This document shows positions 1 to 10,747 of a DNA stretch of 64,000 nucleotides, in pieces. A program made the translations under genes and the position numbers. The stretch is from positions 1-64,000 of the forward strand of contig NW_019173998.1 in the NCBI RefSeq assembly GCF_001642475.1, written 5' to 3'. Below the pieces are notes generated by a model. The model made no database searches. It was not told the origin of the DNA and saw only the letters and a program-made list of their open reading frames with translations. The stretch's first letter is position 1, and every line of letters begins with the position of its first letter. This DNA is from Fonsecaea monophora. Taxonomy: Eukaryota > Ascomycota > Eurotiomycetes > Chaetothyriales > Herpotrichiellaceae.

Positions 1-65
1 CTGCCCTATTCATTTTTCTGTACAAGTATCACACCCACCGCCCAGATGCAGACACATAGAAGTCT

Positions 66-67
<2 letters not shown>

Positions 68-99
<32 letters not shown>

Positions 100-106
100 C
101 CCCCCC
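68..106. repeat. CT dinucleotide microsatellite followed by a C run
   Basis: About 14 CT units are followed directly by about 10 C residues. This is a pyrimidine tract on the plus strand. It translates in reverse as an Arg-Glu run and in my view explains the small open frame there. Confidence 0.9.
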
Positions 107-396
107 TCTCGCGGTCCCGTTTACAATTACAATGACAATCTCTAGGTTGGAGATCACTGGCAACACCCATCCAACCGACCAGCCACTCTCTTTCCTTCGC
201 GGAGTTTCGCCAGCCTCGCCGGCTTACAATAATCATGTGTGAACCCGTACATGGTTGCGCCGTACGGTCAAGAGCTCCTGTAGGAGATTCCTAGAGAAAA
301 TAAAGATACGGATATAGATGTAGGAATAGACATAGACACAGAGATAATGTGCTGTTACGCTGCAGTTACATAGCAACTGTATGTCTTGTCTGTCTG

Positions 397-436
397 CATT
401 GCCATCGCCATTGTCATTGTCATTGTCATTGTCATG
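397..436. repeat. CATTGT hexanucleotide microsatellite
   Basis: Imperfect to perfect copies of a 6-base unit (CATTGC, CATCGC, then CATTGT several times). The reverse strand encodes an Asp-Asn run that should not be taken as protein. Confidence 0.9.
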
Positions 437-751
437 GTAAAACAACGTGATACAAGAAAGGTGCAAAAATCATCTGTAGTTAGGCTAGTTGGTGTACAGT
501 TTTCCTTTTTCCCCCTTTGACAGTCGTGACAGTTCCAGAGGCCGAATCTTGGATGTAGAAGAATGAATGATGGTGGCGGTCTTTTCTTTCTTTCCTTCCT
601 GCTTCACCAGGAAGCGGCTCGAGGCACTTTCGTCCTCCTCCCATGGGCTTCCCACACTGGATGTCCAAGACCTGGACACCCCCCCGGACAAAACTTCCCA
701 AGGAGATTCCGCTCTCCCCAAGATTGTGAGATTGAAACCCCTGTGCCACAT

Positions 752-3554
752 CTATTCAATTCCATCGGCGGCATCTGCTGCTCCATTCTCTCCAGCTCCT
801 ACCACCGCCGCCACACCATTCGCCCCATTCTCCGTCTCGTCCGTCTTCATCACCTCATCCTCGGTGGGCTTCTCTTCCGCTACTGGCAGTGGCTTCGCTA
901 ATTCATCCCGAACCCAACTCTCTTCTACCGCGTATTTTCGATGGAATACCCTGGCCCATCGCCCACCCCACGCCTTCAGCAATTCCTCGTCTTCGGCACG
1001 TAGCGCATCAGAACTCTCCATCATCTCGTCTTGATTCCCGTCCCTGATGCTTACAACCGCGTCTTCGATCGTGGCAAAAAGCGACTTCATGGTCTCGAGT
1101 TCGCGAGTCAGTGTTTGCTGGAGTTCCGACCTCTGTTCGTCCGAAAGACCAGGCGAGCGAACGGCGGCCACGATGCTGCGAACCCGCCCCGCTACTTTGC
1201 GAGTTGTGTTGCTGACAAGTTCGTAACACCATGTGGTGGCGAGAAGTGTGCCGCGGGAGACATGGTCAATAAGCGCCCACTCAATAACACTCTCAGGGGT
1301 CAAGATTTGGTAGTTGAGTAACTTGTCAACGAGGATAGTTCCGATGCCACGTTGATCTTTCCAGTAGTCCACGACGGAGGTGATGATTTGCTTCCTGCAG
1401 GCGGGACTGGTAGCACTTATCGCCAACAGACGCTCTTTGCACCGTTCAATGCAAGCTAGAGCGTGAGACAACGATTTGGAACCAATCCAGCACATCGAAG
1501 TAACAAAGACATCGGCCGATACAACAGAAGGGTCGGACAGTCCTGACGCTGCTGCCTCTTCTTCCACTTTTTCCAGGACGGGACCGAATTCCTCGCTGGT
1601 GGCTTTGCGTCGGATCAACTGCGCAACTTCCTTTCCTTCGGCAGCAAAGGGCGTGGATTCATCGTCATATTTGAAATCAGGCACGTCCTTTTCTTTAGCT
1701 TCCGAGATCAGGGCCTGATAAGGCTCTGGTAGGGTCCCCTTGATGCGCTTCGAAAAGCTGAGTCGGATCTCTTTGTCCAAGGCATCGATAATAAAAGCCT
1801 TTCTTGGGTGTACGTCAGGTAGACTGACATCGTCGACCCTAAGACAGTTAGAAGATTCAGAGCAGAGGCAGGGGTCGCAACATACCATTCAGTCCATTTC
1901 CACGTGAAACCGAAGTTGCTGAGATGATGGGCAAACCAGTCCAGGAAGCGCTGAGAGAGTTCCAGATCCATCTTGTCCACGTTCCTGTATAAAAAGCGGA
2001 TTGCCCGTCCCAGACTTGGTGCAACAGCAGCGGGCGCGAGCTTGCATGCTTCAGTGAGCACCGAATGATAGTAGACCAGCTTATGCTCAGGGCTAGGCAA
2101 CTGCAGCAGCTGAGAAAATGCCGCGTCCACAACAACATCCTCTGGTTTCCAGGTTGCCTTGTCCCCGGCGACCTCCCGCAACTTGTCAAATGGCGTGGCC
2201 CTTTTCACAAAGGTATCCGGTGCAAAGTAACAGTCGACATCGATCAGAAATTTGGCGGCCACCGCTCGATTGAAGTCGAGGACGTTGATTGTGTCGGACA
2301 AAGCGTCTCGAATCAGGAGTGCCGCAGGATCAGACACGGGAGGGACCGTCTCAATATCTTGTTCGCGATAGACTGAGAAATAAATCTCCGGGAAAAGTGG
2401 CCGAGGGCCATTTTGAACAGTCTCTGGGACAGTCACGGTCGGGAATTGGTGTTTCTGCGCCCCACCCAACGCATCCTCCTCTTCAGACGAGCGCTGCCCT
2501 TTCCACGGCCGAGGCAGACAGGCCAACTCCCAAGCATTCTTGGCCTCGTCTTGCATGTGTCTTTGAAGAAGCGCAAGAGCACTCTCGGAACCAGCAGGCG
2601 CTCCGACTTCGCGGTTCGGGAATGGATCGACCAGCGACTCTAGAGGATGGGCAGTCGAGGCAATGATGTCTGTTTTCTCCAGCAGAGCATTGGCGTGATT
2701 CTCGAAACCCGTTGCCGAAGATGCCATGGCGTATGGAAGTGTCATCAAGATAACCTTGACAAGTTCGAGGCCCAAGGACTGTTTTGCTGGGTTAGTGCAG
2801 GGTTCAGAGGCAGCACCACCAAAAAGCTTACGTCTTCGGAAGACTTCATTTGCAAGTCGGCTGCACGGGAGAAGAGTTCTTCAAGCAATGGAAAAATGCC
2901 ATCTCCCTCAAACATGCCCTGAAGGCAACCGAGAAGGCGCAGATAGAGCTTGACTTCACGCCATGCGCCAATATTCAGTTGTTTTTGCAAGGCCTCTCCG
3001 ACTTTGACCAAGACTTCAGATGTAAACTCGGGTTTCTGCACGTTGGCTAGAAGGAGGACGGCCGCGACAAAGGGAATCTTCAGGGGTTGTTCGATGGGCC
3101 TGCAATGGTCAGATAGATCGCAGGTGAAGAGATGGTGGGAGCAAGCCTTACAGCTGCACCACGAGCTCTAAGAACCCTGAAGTGAGATCGGTATCAAAAT
3201 AGTTCGCTGCTAGAGTCTTTGCGATCGTTGCAGCTTCATCTTCTGCTTTTCGGACAGGCTACCGTTTTGTCAGCACTTGTGGGTGAACAATCCAGCAGCA
3301 CACGAGGCTTACACTTTCTGCGATGGACAGCACTTGTTTGCGCAGAGTCACCGCAAGCGGCTCCTCGTAGCGGCGGCGCTGTGGACGACGATCTTCGTAG
3401 TCATCCTCTGGAAAATCATCAGAATGGAATGGTCATTGGACACAAGGAAGGATCAACCACCTCTGTATCTTCTTTTTCTGTTGTTGAAGTGGCCTCCTCC
3501 TCCACCTCCTCCGCCACCACCACCACCCCGTCGTCGCCGGTCATAATCTGCCAT
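752..3554 (-). CDS. cbp80: Nuclear cap-binding protein complex large subunit CBP80 (NCBP1)
   Basis: Large subunit of the nuclear cap-binding complex, which binds the m7G cap of RNA polymerase II transcripts together with CBP20 and acts in splicing, export and the first round of translation. Six exons join in frame: 3554-3461, 3407-3313, 3258-3152, 3099-2832, 2778-1886 and 1838-752, giving 847 residues, a normal length for the fungal family. The product starts MADYDRRRRG with a run of about 12 glycines, then an Arg-rich stretch, then helical MIF4G-type repeats (for example around LPIEQPLKIPFVAAVLLLAN and LAANYFDTDLTSGFLEL). The C-terminus is acidic and Ala/Gly rich. Start chosen because it gives the expected basic N-terminus and all splice phases agree. 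The poly-Gly run is encoded by CC-rich trinucleotides and may vary in length. The family assignment rests on recalled consensus. Confidence 0.9.
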
Positions 3555-4227
3555 GGTGAGAGTCGATCGCACACTGAGCTAGTGGAGAAAGTGATTGCGA
3601 AGACTGGATATGTGATGGCCGCAAGTCAGGTAGCGAAGAAAAAGTATAGGAGACGCGTTGGAGACATGGGGTGAAACTCGGTTCAGTCGCGCAGCCGAAT
3701 CATCGAGGGCTTGGCAATTTCGCAGCACAAGGAATGGTCGAACTGCTCCGAGCTGTCGGCGCGCTCACGCAAGACGGTGTCGCATTTAAGACCATCTGCT
3801 CGCGACTTACCCTCTTCTCGCTTTGTTCTCACCCTCCTACTCACGCCCTCACGCACCCTCGCGGCGACGGTCTGATGCCTACTGTAGTCCGCTTGGTACG
3901 CCCCGTCCCAAGATGGGTTCCATAATTGGCGACGGTCAGGGGGGCTCCATTTTTTGAATCTCTACGAAGTGGTCTTGACTTCCAGACCTGAGGTCGGCTG
4001 CTTCCCTCCTGTCTCGTCGACTCGCCGACCCTGGATACAAAATGGAGTCCCTCTCGCCTCTGAGCGTCCAGGCTACAATCTTCTCTTTCGAATCCTGCAG
4101 CCTCCGGCGGCTGTCCCTCCTCGCTCCGTCCACTGTTACTTCATGACCGACGAAGGCCGAACTCCTTGTGCTTTTACGCCGACCACCATGGGCCGGCACC
4201 ATGTGTGGCAGGAACTAACTTTCCAAG
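3555..4227. other. Spacer between CBP80 and the recombinase remnant
   Basis: This contains the CBP80 promoter. No intact gene is visible. From about 3950 onward the open frames may be degraded upstream parts of the recombinase remnant, but I cannot align them to the family with confidence. Confidence 0.5.
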
Positions 4228-4922
4228 GACGTCGAGCTGATCCTGCAACGTGTCGATGGCACAGAAGACGACCGGAACTGGAGACTAGTATACAAGGTCG
4301 ATCAGCCACGCGTGCAAAACAACCGCGATCCTGAGAACGTGACTCAAGTGCCTTAGGTCCTTCGAGCACTCTCCGCGTCCGCTGTTCCTTCACATGTTGA
4401 TATTGTGATGTGGTCCAGCGTCGGGGCGGTGGCCAAGGATCACACAAGGCTATTCTACAACGACGCAGGTCTCCTGCTCCAGTTGGCAATTGCCGATGGT
4501 GCCATATTTGGTACGACACTCTCGCCGACCTACGTCAGCAGGCCATTCCGGCCGGCGAGGATGAAATGATTCTCCGATTCAAGGATGCAGCGTTGGACCA
4601 ACCGATCTTGCGGAAATGCACGAGGACTGGCGGGGTGACCACCGACCCGATGCCGAAAAGCGCATTTCTCGCGATTTCCAAGAGTACACTGATCAACGCC
4701 GGCTACTTCTGGAGCTTGTCCATCCACGCCATTAGGCGGATGTTGGGAAAAGGTGCTGACCTTGAGTCTCCCGCTCATTCAGCGCGTTCCCGGAGACACC
4801 TTGTAGCTCCTACACCATATCCACGCGGCTGACGTTCCCCGCCCTCCACGCTAATTCTACACGTTAGGGCGACACAACGCCGTCGAACGCTCACAGCACT
4901 TGACGCAAGCCGATCTTTTGCT
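4228..4922 (+). pseudogene. Degraded DUF3435 (FluG-domain) tyrosine recombinase, Starship-captain-related family
   Basis: Three plus-strand segments in different frames read as pieces of one DUF3435 (Pfam PF11917) protein. These are 4228-4353 (DVELILQRVDGTEDDRN then VYKVDQPRVQNNRDPEN, ending at a stop at 4354), 4500-4760 (DEMILRFKDAALDQPILRK, then TGGVTTDPMPKSAF, then SIHAIRRMLGKG) and 4871-4922 (VERSQHLTQAD). SIHAIRR carries the His-x-x-Arg box of tyrosine recombinases. Stops and frame changes between segments show that the gene is dead. The family includes the captain recombinases that move giant Starship elements, but many members lie outside Starships. The remnant reads toward the metabolic island to its right, as a captain would. 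Function and family are inferred from recalled consensus. Confidence 0.7.
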
Positions 4923-5107
4923 CTCCCCGCCGGCAACACCACTCGCATACGACTGCGAGTCGGTCTGCTCAAGATTACGCTTCGCGTCAAAATTCCAGAT
5001 GGCCATCGCAGAACCAAAGGCGCCAAAAGGAGAAGCAAGCGTCCCAAAGGGAAGAAGGCAGTAATAACACCGAAGCAACAGAGTGGAAGAGGCCGGAAGA
5101 AGTCACT

Positions 5108-5676
5108 TCACTGAATGTTGGATCTTTGATTTAGTCTTGCTATCGCGTTATATATTCGCATCTGGCACAAAAGTTTTTCAATCTGCACATTCTGGCGTCG
5201 GGAGATTGTGCATCGGAGGGCAAACGGGTGCCTGACACTTGGTCGCCACGCCCTGGATTTTGCAGACCCCCTATTGCCTGCTCGTAGTGCTTCTTGTCTT
5301 CGCACACCGTTTCCTTCAAGGGATCAAAACAGAAGGAACTCATTCCAACCAGAGCCCGATGAAACTCTATTTGTGGTAGCCAGTACTGAATTTCTGAATA
5401 GATTATGGAGACCACAATGTCTCGCAGGGAGCGCTCTCTGTCTGGTGTGGACGAACAAATCTCCTCCACCACCTCGAATAGACGTGTGCTGACATCGACC
5501 CGCTCGAGAGCCTTCTGAAACTTTTCCCGAGACAGGAGCACAAGTGCCTTAACGGCAAGATTTTTCTGCTACTGCATACACCCGACAATGCAGTTTCAAT
5601 TCATCAATGACTCCATTTTCGACTTTGTCGTTCCTCTCATCGCCTCGCAACCGGTCTTGAAGCTCGACGTACCTTG
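5108..5676 (-). pseudogene. Frameshifted BTB/POZ-domain protein remnant
   Basis: Reading leftward from about 5676, one frame gives YVELQDRLRGDE and then KLHCRVYAVAEK before a stop. Shifting by one base at about 5550 restores LAVKALVLLSREKFQKALER, followed by STPDRERSLRDIVV. This is the layout seen C-terminal to fungal BTB domains (VYALAEKY...LKALALEKF...TPDSDRGLRD). A further shift near 5260 is needed to continue into a Cys-containing tail (HPFALRCTISRRQ). No start codon or complete BTB core is visible upstream. I call it a decayed, partial gene. An unrecognised intron could account for one shift but not easily for both. Confidence 0.5.
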
Positions 5677-6067
5677 AAAGGTGACAAGACACATGCGAGA
5701 CAAAACATCAGACTGGCAACAGGCAATGAACGGCACGGTGAACTCGATACTCTGCTAAATCTCTGTAGAGAGTCGCATTCCGCCTCTGCAGAGACGCGTT
5801 GCTCTGTACAGCATTTTATTCATACAAGAAGCCTGCATAATGCACCGCTATTCCGGAGACATTGCTCAGCCTCAAGAGCACTTCGCATGCGTTGGCCAGT
5901 GAGATCGAATACCTAGCCGCCCATTACTTTGTCACACGTGCACTGAGGAAAGGCCCAGCTATATATATGGCAAACGTTGCGCTGGCTTTGAGCCAAGCTA
6001 CCACTGGTGCTCAGTACACTCTCCTGGCAGTATCTGAGTAACGATAAAAGCCGCCATATCTTCTAAG
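5677..6067. other. Promoter region of the DNA glycosylase gene
   Basis: About 390 bases without a credible gene. A TATATATA stretch lies near 5962-5968, roughly 100 bases before the glycosylase start, and could be its TATA element. Confidence 0.4.
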
Positions 6068-6797
6068 ATGAATCTGATTCAACCTCCGTCGGCAAGACCA
6101 ATGCCAGAATCAACGCAGCACTATGGACTCGCAGAAGAGGAATACGCTGACCACCCGGTAAGACTGCGCCCAACGTTGTCAAGTCTCACCCAATGACTGA
6201 ACCGATGGTTTGTCTCAGTTTCAACTGCTGGTTCTTTGTATTTTCCTCAATAGAACTCGAGGCGAGCGCGCCATCCCTGCAGCCCGACGCTTTTTTCTAC
6301 AATTTCCAGACCCGGAACATCTTGCACGAGCCAAATACGATGAGACTGTCTTATTCTTCCGGGACCTGGGATTACCTCGTCGAGCCGGATGGGTCATTGA
6401 TTTGGCCAAAGACTGGCTATCTCAGCCGCCCAAAGCCGGCGTTACATATCAAAAGTCATATAACGGGAAGATCACCGTTGAATCGGAGGTGGCTCATTTA
6501 AAGGGTGTTGGGAAATATGCGAGTGATGCTTGGAGGATCTTCTGCAAGGATGAACTCTATAGACAAGCAGGGTTCGATGTGGACGAGCCAGAATGGACAA
6601 AAGTCCTGCCTGAGGACAAGGAGCTGCGCAGGTACATAACTTGGAAGCGCGCAGCTTCTCAGATACCGAGCTTGGGCAAGGAGGATCAAGAAGCAGAAGA
6701 GCTATTGACAGGGTTGCAGAAACTGTCACTTGGAGATTCCGTTCAAGTCCGTGGCATGTTCTCGGACACTGGTCCACCATGTCTCCCAAGAGGGTAG
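6068..6797 (+). CDS. HhH-GPD DNA glycosylase, MBD4-like (thymine/uracil mismatch type)
   Basis: Predicted base-excision repair enzyme of the HhH-GPD superfamily, closest in pattern to the catalytic domain of MBD4, which removes T or U from mispairs with G. Two exons, 6068-6157 and 6219-6797, join in frame to give 222 residues. Visible features are the start of the glycosylase fold (LCIFLNRTRGERA), the helix-hairpin-helix with its catalytic aspartate (LKGVGKYASDAWRIF) and the conserved tail VLPEDKELRRYITW. No methyl-CpG-binding domain is present, as is usual for fungal members. The C-terminal 40 residues do not match the family as I know it. The gene lies between decayed genes and the metabolic island. 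Substrate preference is inferred from family membership. Confidence 0.8.
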
Positions 6798-7265
6798 TCG
6801 TGTGTCTGTACTCCAGTAAGACATTGCAGCGGCATGCGAAGAAGATTTAGCAAGACTCTTATCTGGTGTGCTTTTCCATCTCGATTGAACCCTTTTCCTC
6901 GGCACCTTTGCATGGACTTGGATAAAGAACGCATAGGATTCCTGACACTGCCCGCCTCAGTTTCCTCAAAATCCGCATGGCAGTCTCTAAATCCTGAAGT
7001 TTCCTTGTCAACTCTTCCCTCTGTGCTCTAGGAACCGACAACTGACTTCCTTTCGTAGTTCCGGAACGCCCCTTTGCGTAAATTGAGCGTGAAAGAGACT
7101 CGAGCCAACACTTGAAAGAGAGGCTGTCCTATACAAGTAGCTACAGCACGAATGCTCATTTCAGTGCAGGGTGGATTCGTACAACTATTTACAGTGTGTG
7201 ACCAGCTCGACTGGAAGCGATAGGACTGTGCTGACCAGAGATCCCATATCCAGTGGTTTGCTCTA
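6798..7265. other. Spacer with a small coiled-coil-like open frame of unknown status
   Basis: A minus-strand open frame at 6859-7041 starts MSVPRAQREELTRKLQDLE, which looks like a short amphipathic helix, but it is only 60 residues long and has no recognised partner exons. It may be a fragment of a lost gene or chance. Otherwise nothing is seen. Confidence 0.3.
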
Positions 7266-8956
7266 CTATGCTTTCTCGATGGTTTCTGTCATGACCCCCT
7301 GCTTCTCTTCGATCGCTCTATCAATATCGTTCCTCTCTTCTTCCGTGGCATGGGTCAAGTTCACCAAGACTTTCTCACCAAAGAGTTTGTTGACTTCCTC
7401 TAGCGACAGGCCAGCAGTCTGGTCATAAGTCAGCTTTCCGCAAAAACTGATTTCGGAATGGCAACTTACCTCGGGCACGAAAAAGTACGTGAGAACCACT
7501 GCGACGAAAGAGCAAGAGATGAAAACCAAATAGAACTTCCACCTGTGCGCCCAGTGAGTTAGTGGTTCTTGGTGTTACGCTCTCAACATGCTTGGGGGGG
7601 GTTCCTTACCCGATATTCTCGATGGCCGTGGCGGCAGGGGTGAGATACGCGATCGAGGCGGTGTAATACACAAACAGTCCGAGTGCCATGCCTTTGGCAC
7701 GATACATGGTGGGAAAGACCTCAGCGCAGTACACGTACGCAGTCCCATCAATGCACAAGCCGTACATGGTCACGAAGGCGAAGAGGAAGAAGACGGCGGC
7801 AGCATTCCCACCCTTGTTGTCCGTGCCTGCGAAGCTCGCCACGAGCGCCGTCTCGCAACTCAACATGACTGTCGTGCCGGTCCAGCCACCCAGGAATAGC
7901 TTCCGTCGGCCGACTTTGTCCATGATCAGCGACGAGACGATGTTGAAAAACAGGCCGACGACGATGTAAAGGGCATACATGAGCAGAGGCATGCTCCCGG
8001 TCATCCCCAGGCCTTGGTACAGCACCACGCCGTAGTTGTTGATGACCAGGGGACCACACGACTGTGAACCTAGAAGCACTCCGCAACCCAGGAGAACGCG
8101 TCGGCGCAGGCTGGGTTTCTTGAACATGTACGACAGGGACAGGTCGGCGGCGCGATCGTACTGAATCTGCATGCGCATCTGATAGAATTCTTCTTTGGCC
8201 TGGCGCTGAGACGGGTCGTTTGGATCGAAATGCAGCTGCTCCGTGATCTTCCAGGCCTCTTCCATGCGGTCCTTCCAGATCAGCCATCGCGGCGACTCGG
8301 GGATCCACGGAGAACCGATCAGCAGGATCAACGGGAACAGACACGACAACGACAGCGGGAACCTCCAGGCAAACATCTCATTGCTGGCAAAGTACGTCCC
8401 GTACCCCACCCAGGCAGACAGAAGATAACCGAAGACCAAGGCCACCGCGTTCTGGCCCGTGAGAAAGCCCCTCTGCTGCGGTGGCGCAACTTCCGACATA
8501 TAGATGGGGGTGATGGTGATGCACTGGCCGACCCCGAGACCATGCAGGAATCGCACAACCACCAACATCGGAATGTTCACACTGCCAGTCACAAGCGCGC
8601 CACCGACGAGCGAGAGCGCGGCCGCGAAGACGATGGTGAACCTGCGGCCCATCCAGTCGGGGAGCCATGCTACGGAAAGAGCGCCAAAGGCCGCCCCGGC
8701 CGAGAAGAGAGAATTGATGGCGCCGAGGATAGAATTGGTGTAGGCCGCCCCGGGTCCTTCGAGGTCGAGGTCGAAGTACTTGTAGAATCCTGCCTGGCCG
8801 ATGGAGGTGGAGAATACAGAAAAGGCATATCCGTAGGTCAAGGCGCTCAAGGCCACGAACAGGACAATCTGCACGACGGGGTCAATCAACCACGTTCACA
8901 ACACATTGAAAGGGTGGACCACGTACCGTGAGATTGTAGCGCGTTGTTGCAATCAT
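7266..8956 (-). CDS. MFS sugar-porter-type transporter (copy 1)
   Basis: Twelve-helix major facilitator of the sugar porter family, predicted to carry a sugar or related small molecule across the plasma membrane. Four exons (8956-8927, 8868-7610, 7542-7470, 7418-7266) give 504 residues with consistent phases. Family marks include GRR after helix 2 (DWMGRRFTIVF), RFLHGLGVGQ, PESPRWLIW at the end of helix 6, the helix 7 region (GPLVINNYGVVLYQGLG), DKVGRRKLF after helix 8, and VPE before the C-terminal tail. The first exon codes for only ten residues, so the start is fixed mainly by the splice site. It is divergent from the lactonase gene, with 510 bases between the two starts. It shares exon structure with the second transporter at 18.3-20.3 kb, so the two are probably paralogs. 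Substrate unknown. Confidence 0.85.
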
Positions 8957-9091
8957 GTTTGCGACGTTGGTTGTTGTGCTGTCGGTTCTTTCGCTCTTGT
9001 GGAGGTCCAGAGATTGTTATAGATGATAGAAAGCCAGATACGCCGGGCACTGAAGGCCGGGATGGATGAATAGTCGGCTATCGACTCGCGC

Positions 9092-9110
9092 TGCGGTTTT
9101 CACCGAAGCA
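9092..9110. promoter_or_regulatory. CGG-N6-CCGA site, first copy
   Basis: This reads TGCGGTTTTCACCGAAGCA. The two half sites CGG and CCG are six bases apart. The same site recurs 130 bases to the right. Confidence 0.45.
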
Positions 9111-9221
9111 TAGGAGGAATTTCATGCCACTTGCGCATTATTCGTGGTCGAGACTCGGATGGATCATGAAAATTTGGGTCTCTCGAGCCTCTTGAGACTC
9201 CTCGATTGTGGGTATAAGTGT

Positions 9222-9240
9222 TGCGGCGTTCACCGAAGCA
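9222..9240. promoter_or_regulatory. CGG-N6-CCGA site, second copy
   Basis: This reads TGCGGCGTTCACCGAAGCA. It differs from the copy at 9092 only at two bases within the spacer, which suggests that the flanks are conserved along with the half sites. Confidence 0.45.
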
Positions 9241-9466
9241 CAAGTCAGACAACGTTTGAGCATGCCGTCCCAGCCTGGTATACTCCATATTTCTTTCCCA
9301 CGCAAGTAGGACTGAGCTTGGCTATACCTGAAAGAGGGTTGGTCACGGATTGCCTTGTGATTTCTGATATCCACATCCCAACTTCGCCTGGCTATCCTCC
9401 CCTTTTTGTCGGTTCGCTACCTCTATCCAACCATCCGACATCGACAAGAACAACACCAACACCACA

Positions 9467-10747
9467 ATGTCGTCCTCAAAAGAAGAACCTCTGGTGGCGG
9501 CTGTACCAGCACCGCCTTTGAATATCCCTTCCGGTGCTACGGTCAGCGTGAAGATCATCGATACCACCACCGCCATCAAAGTTCCCTTGAGCTTGCAAAT
9601 GGGCCCGAAGATCATGGGGCATGACGACCTTTTCTGTCCAGCCTATTCCTTCCTCATTGAGCATCCCTCTGGCCGCAAATTGCTGTATGACCTCGGCACC
9701 CGCAAAGACCTTGAGAACCTCTCTCCATCCATCGTCGGTATGATGTCTGCACCCGGCTGGCATTTCAAAGTGGAAAAGGACGTTGCAGAGATCTTAGAGG
9801 CGAATGCAACTTCAACGGGAAGCATTGAAGCGGTGATTTGGTCGCATTGGCACTGTGCGTAGTAGCTTTTCTATTGCGGCATGGCCGTGATGCTGACGAC
9901 CATCACCCGTTTGCAGTTGACCACATTGGCAACATGGAGACGTTTCCATCCAGTGTCAATCTAATCGTAGGCCCAGGGTTTAAAAGCGGTCTGTTACCGG
10001 GGTATCCGACAAACAAGGACAGCCACCTGCTGGAATCGGATTGGGCCGGGCGAGAGCTGGTCGAGCTGGAATTTGATGCACGCTTGAAATTGGGTCAATT
10101 CAAGGCCATTGATTACTTCGACGACGGTAGTTTTTATCTGCTAGATGCGCCTGGTCATGCTATCGGTCATGTCTGCGGTCTTGCTCGCGTCTCCAAAGGG
10201 ACCGGAGGGGAAGAGGATACCTTTGTCTTCATGGGCGGAGACACATGTCACCACGGTAAGTGTTGAATATTCCCCCAACATCGACTCGGAAGCCGTCTGA
10301 TACCTTGACAAAGGTGGACAATGGAGACCCAACCAGTATCTTCCACTTCCCAAACAGGTCTTTCCCACCAAACCTATCCTAGGCAGGTCAGTCTGCCCAG
10401 GGAGTGTGTTTCAAACATTGCATCGCCATAACTCAGCGGTGGAAGAGTATTACAAGATGGCGCCCAACTTCCCCCAAGATTACCAAGAGGCAGAAAAGAC
10501 GATTCATCACATGCAGGAGTTCGACGCAGCGGAGAACATCTTGGTCATCATTGCCCACGACTGTGCGCCTCTGGAACCGAATAGCGGATTCAAATTCTTC
10601 CCCGATGGAACTCTGAACGATTGGAAAAGAGACAAGTTGGACCAACGAATCAGATGGACCTTTCTGGAAGACTTCCAATCTGCAATAGAACAAGGTGCAC
10701 GGCAGGAGACGAAAATGGAAGCAGGTCTGACATTCAGACCTCGGTGA
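9467..10747 (+). CDS. Metallo-beta-lactamase-fold hydrolase, AHL-lactonase-like
   Basis: Zinc-dependent hydrolase of the metallo-beta-lactamase superfamily, similar in layout to bacterial N-acyl homoserine lactonases (AiiA/AttM type) and other lactonases. Three exons, 9467-9854, 9917-10255 and 10314-10747, join in frame. The first splice rebuilds the metal motif SHWHFDHIGN (HxHxDH). Further ligands are the His in DAPGHAIGH, the Asp in MGGDTCHHG and the His in VIIAHD, so all expected zinc ligands are present. No signal peptide is apparent, and the N-terminus is Pro/Ala rich. Beside a Baeyer-Villiger enzyme, opening of a lactone product is a sensible role. Quorum-signal breakdown is an alternative. 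The true substrate cannot be read from the sequence. Confidence 0.85.

Larger units (their letters stand above)
1..751. other. Gene-free left edge, downstream of CBP80, with microsatellites
   Basis: No convincing gene is seen here. It is the 3' flank of the minus-strand cap-binding gene and holds two simple repeats, listed separately. The short open frames are translations of these repeats (Arg-Glu and Asp-Asn runs) and are not credible genes. Confidence 0.6.
8957..9466. promoter_or_regulatory. Divergent promoter between MFS transporter 1 and the lactonase
   Basis: This 510-base gap separates two start codons facing away from each other. It contains a 19-base direct repeat, 17 of 19 identical, at 9092-9110 and 9222-9240. 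Each copy holds CGG-N6-CCGA, the inverted CGG spacing bound by some Zn2Cys6 factors (the Ppr1/UaY type). Shared regulation by the cluster regulator at 26.1 kb is an inference. Confidence 0.5.

Noticed and set aside
3671..3925. Plus-strand frame just upstream of CBP80
   Set aside because: Short, no domain, and it covers the CBP80 promoter.
8230..8931. 233-residue plus-strand frame over MFS transporter 1
   Set aside because: Arg/Gln/Asp-rich shadow of a helix-rich coding sequence. There is no domain.
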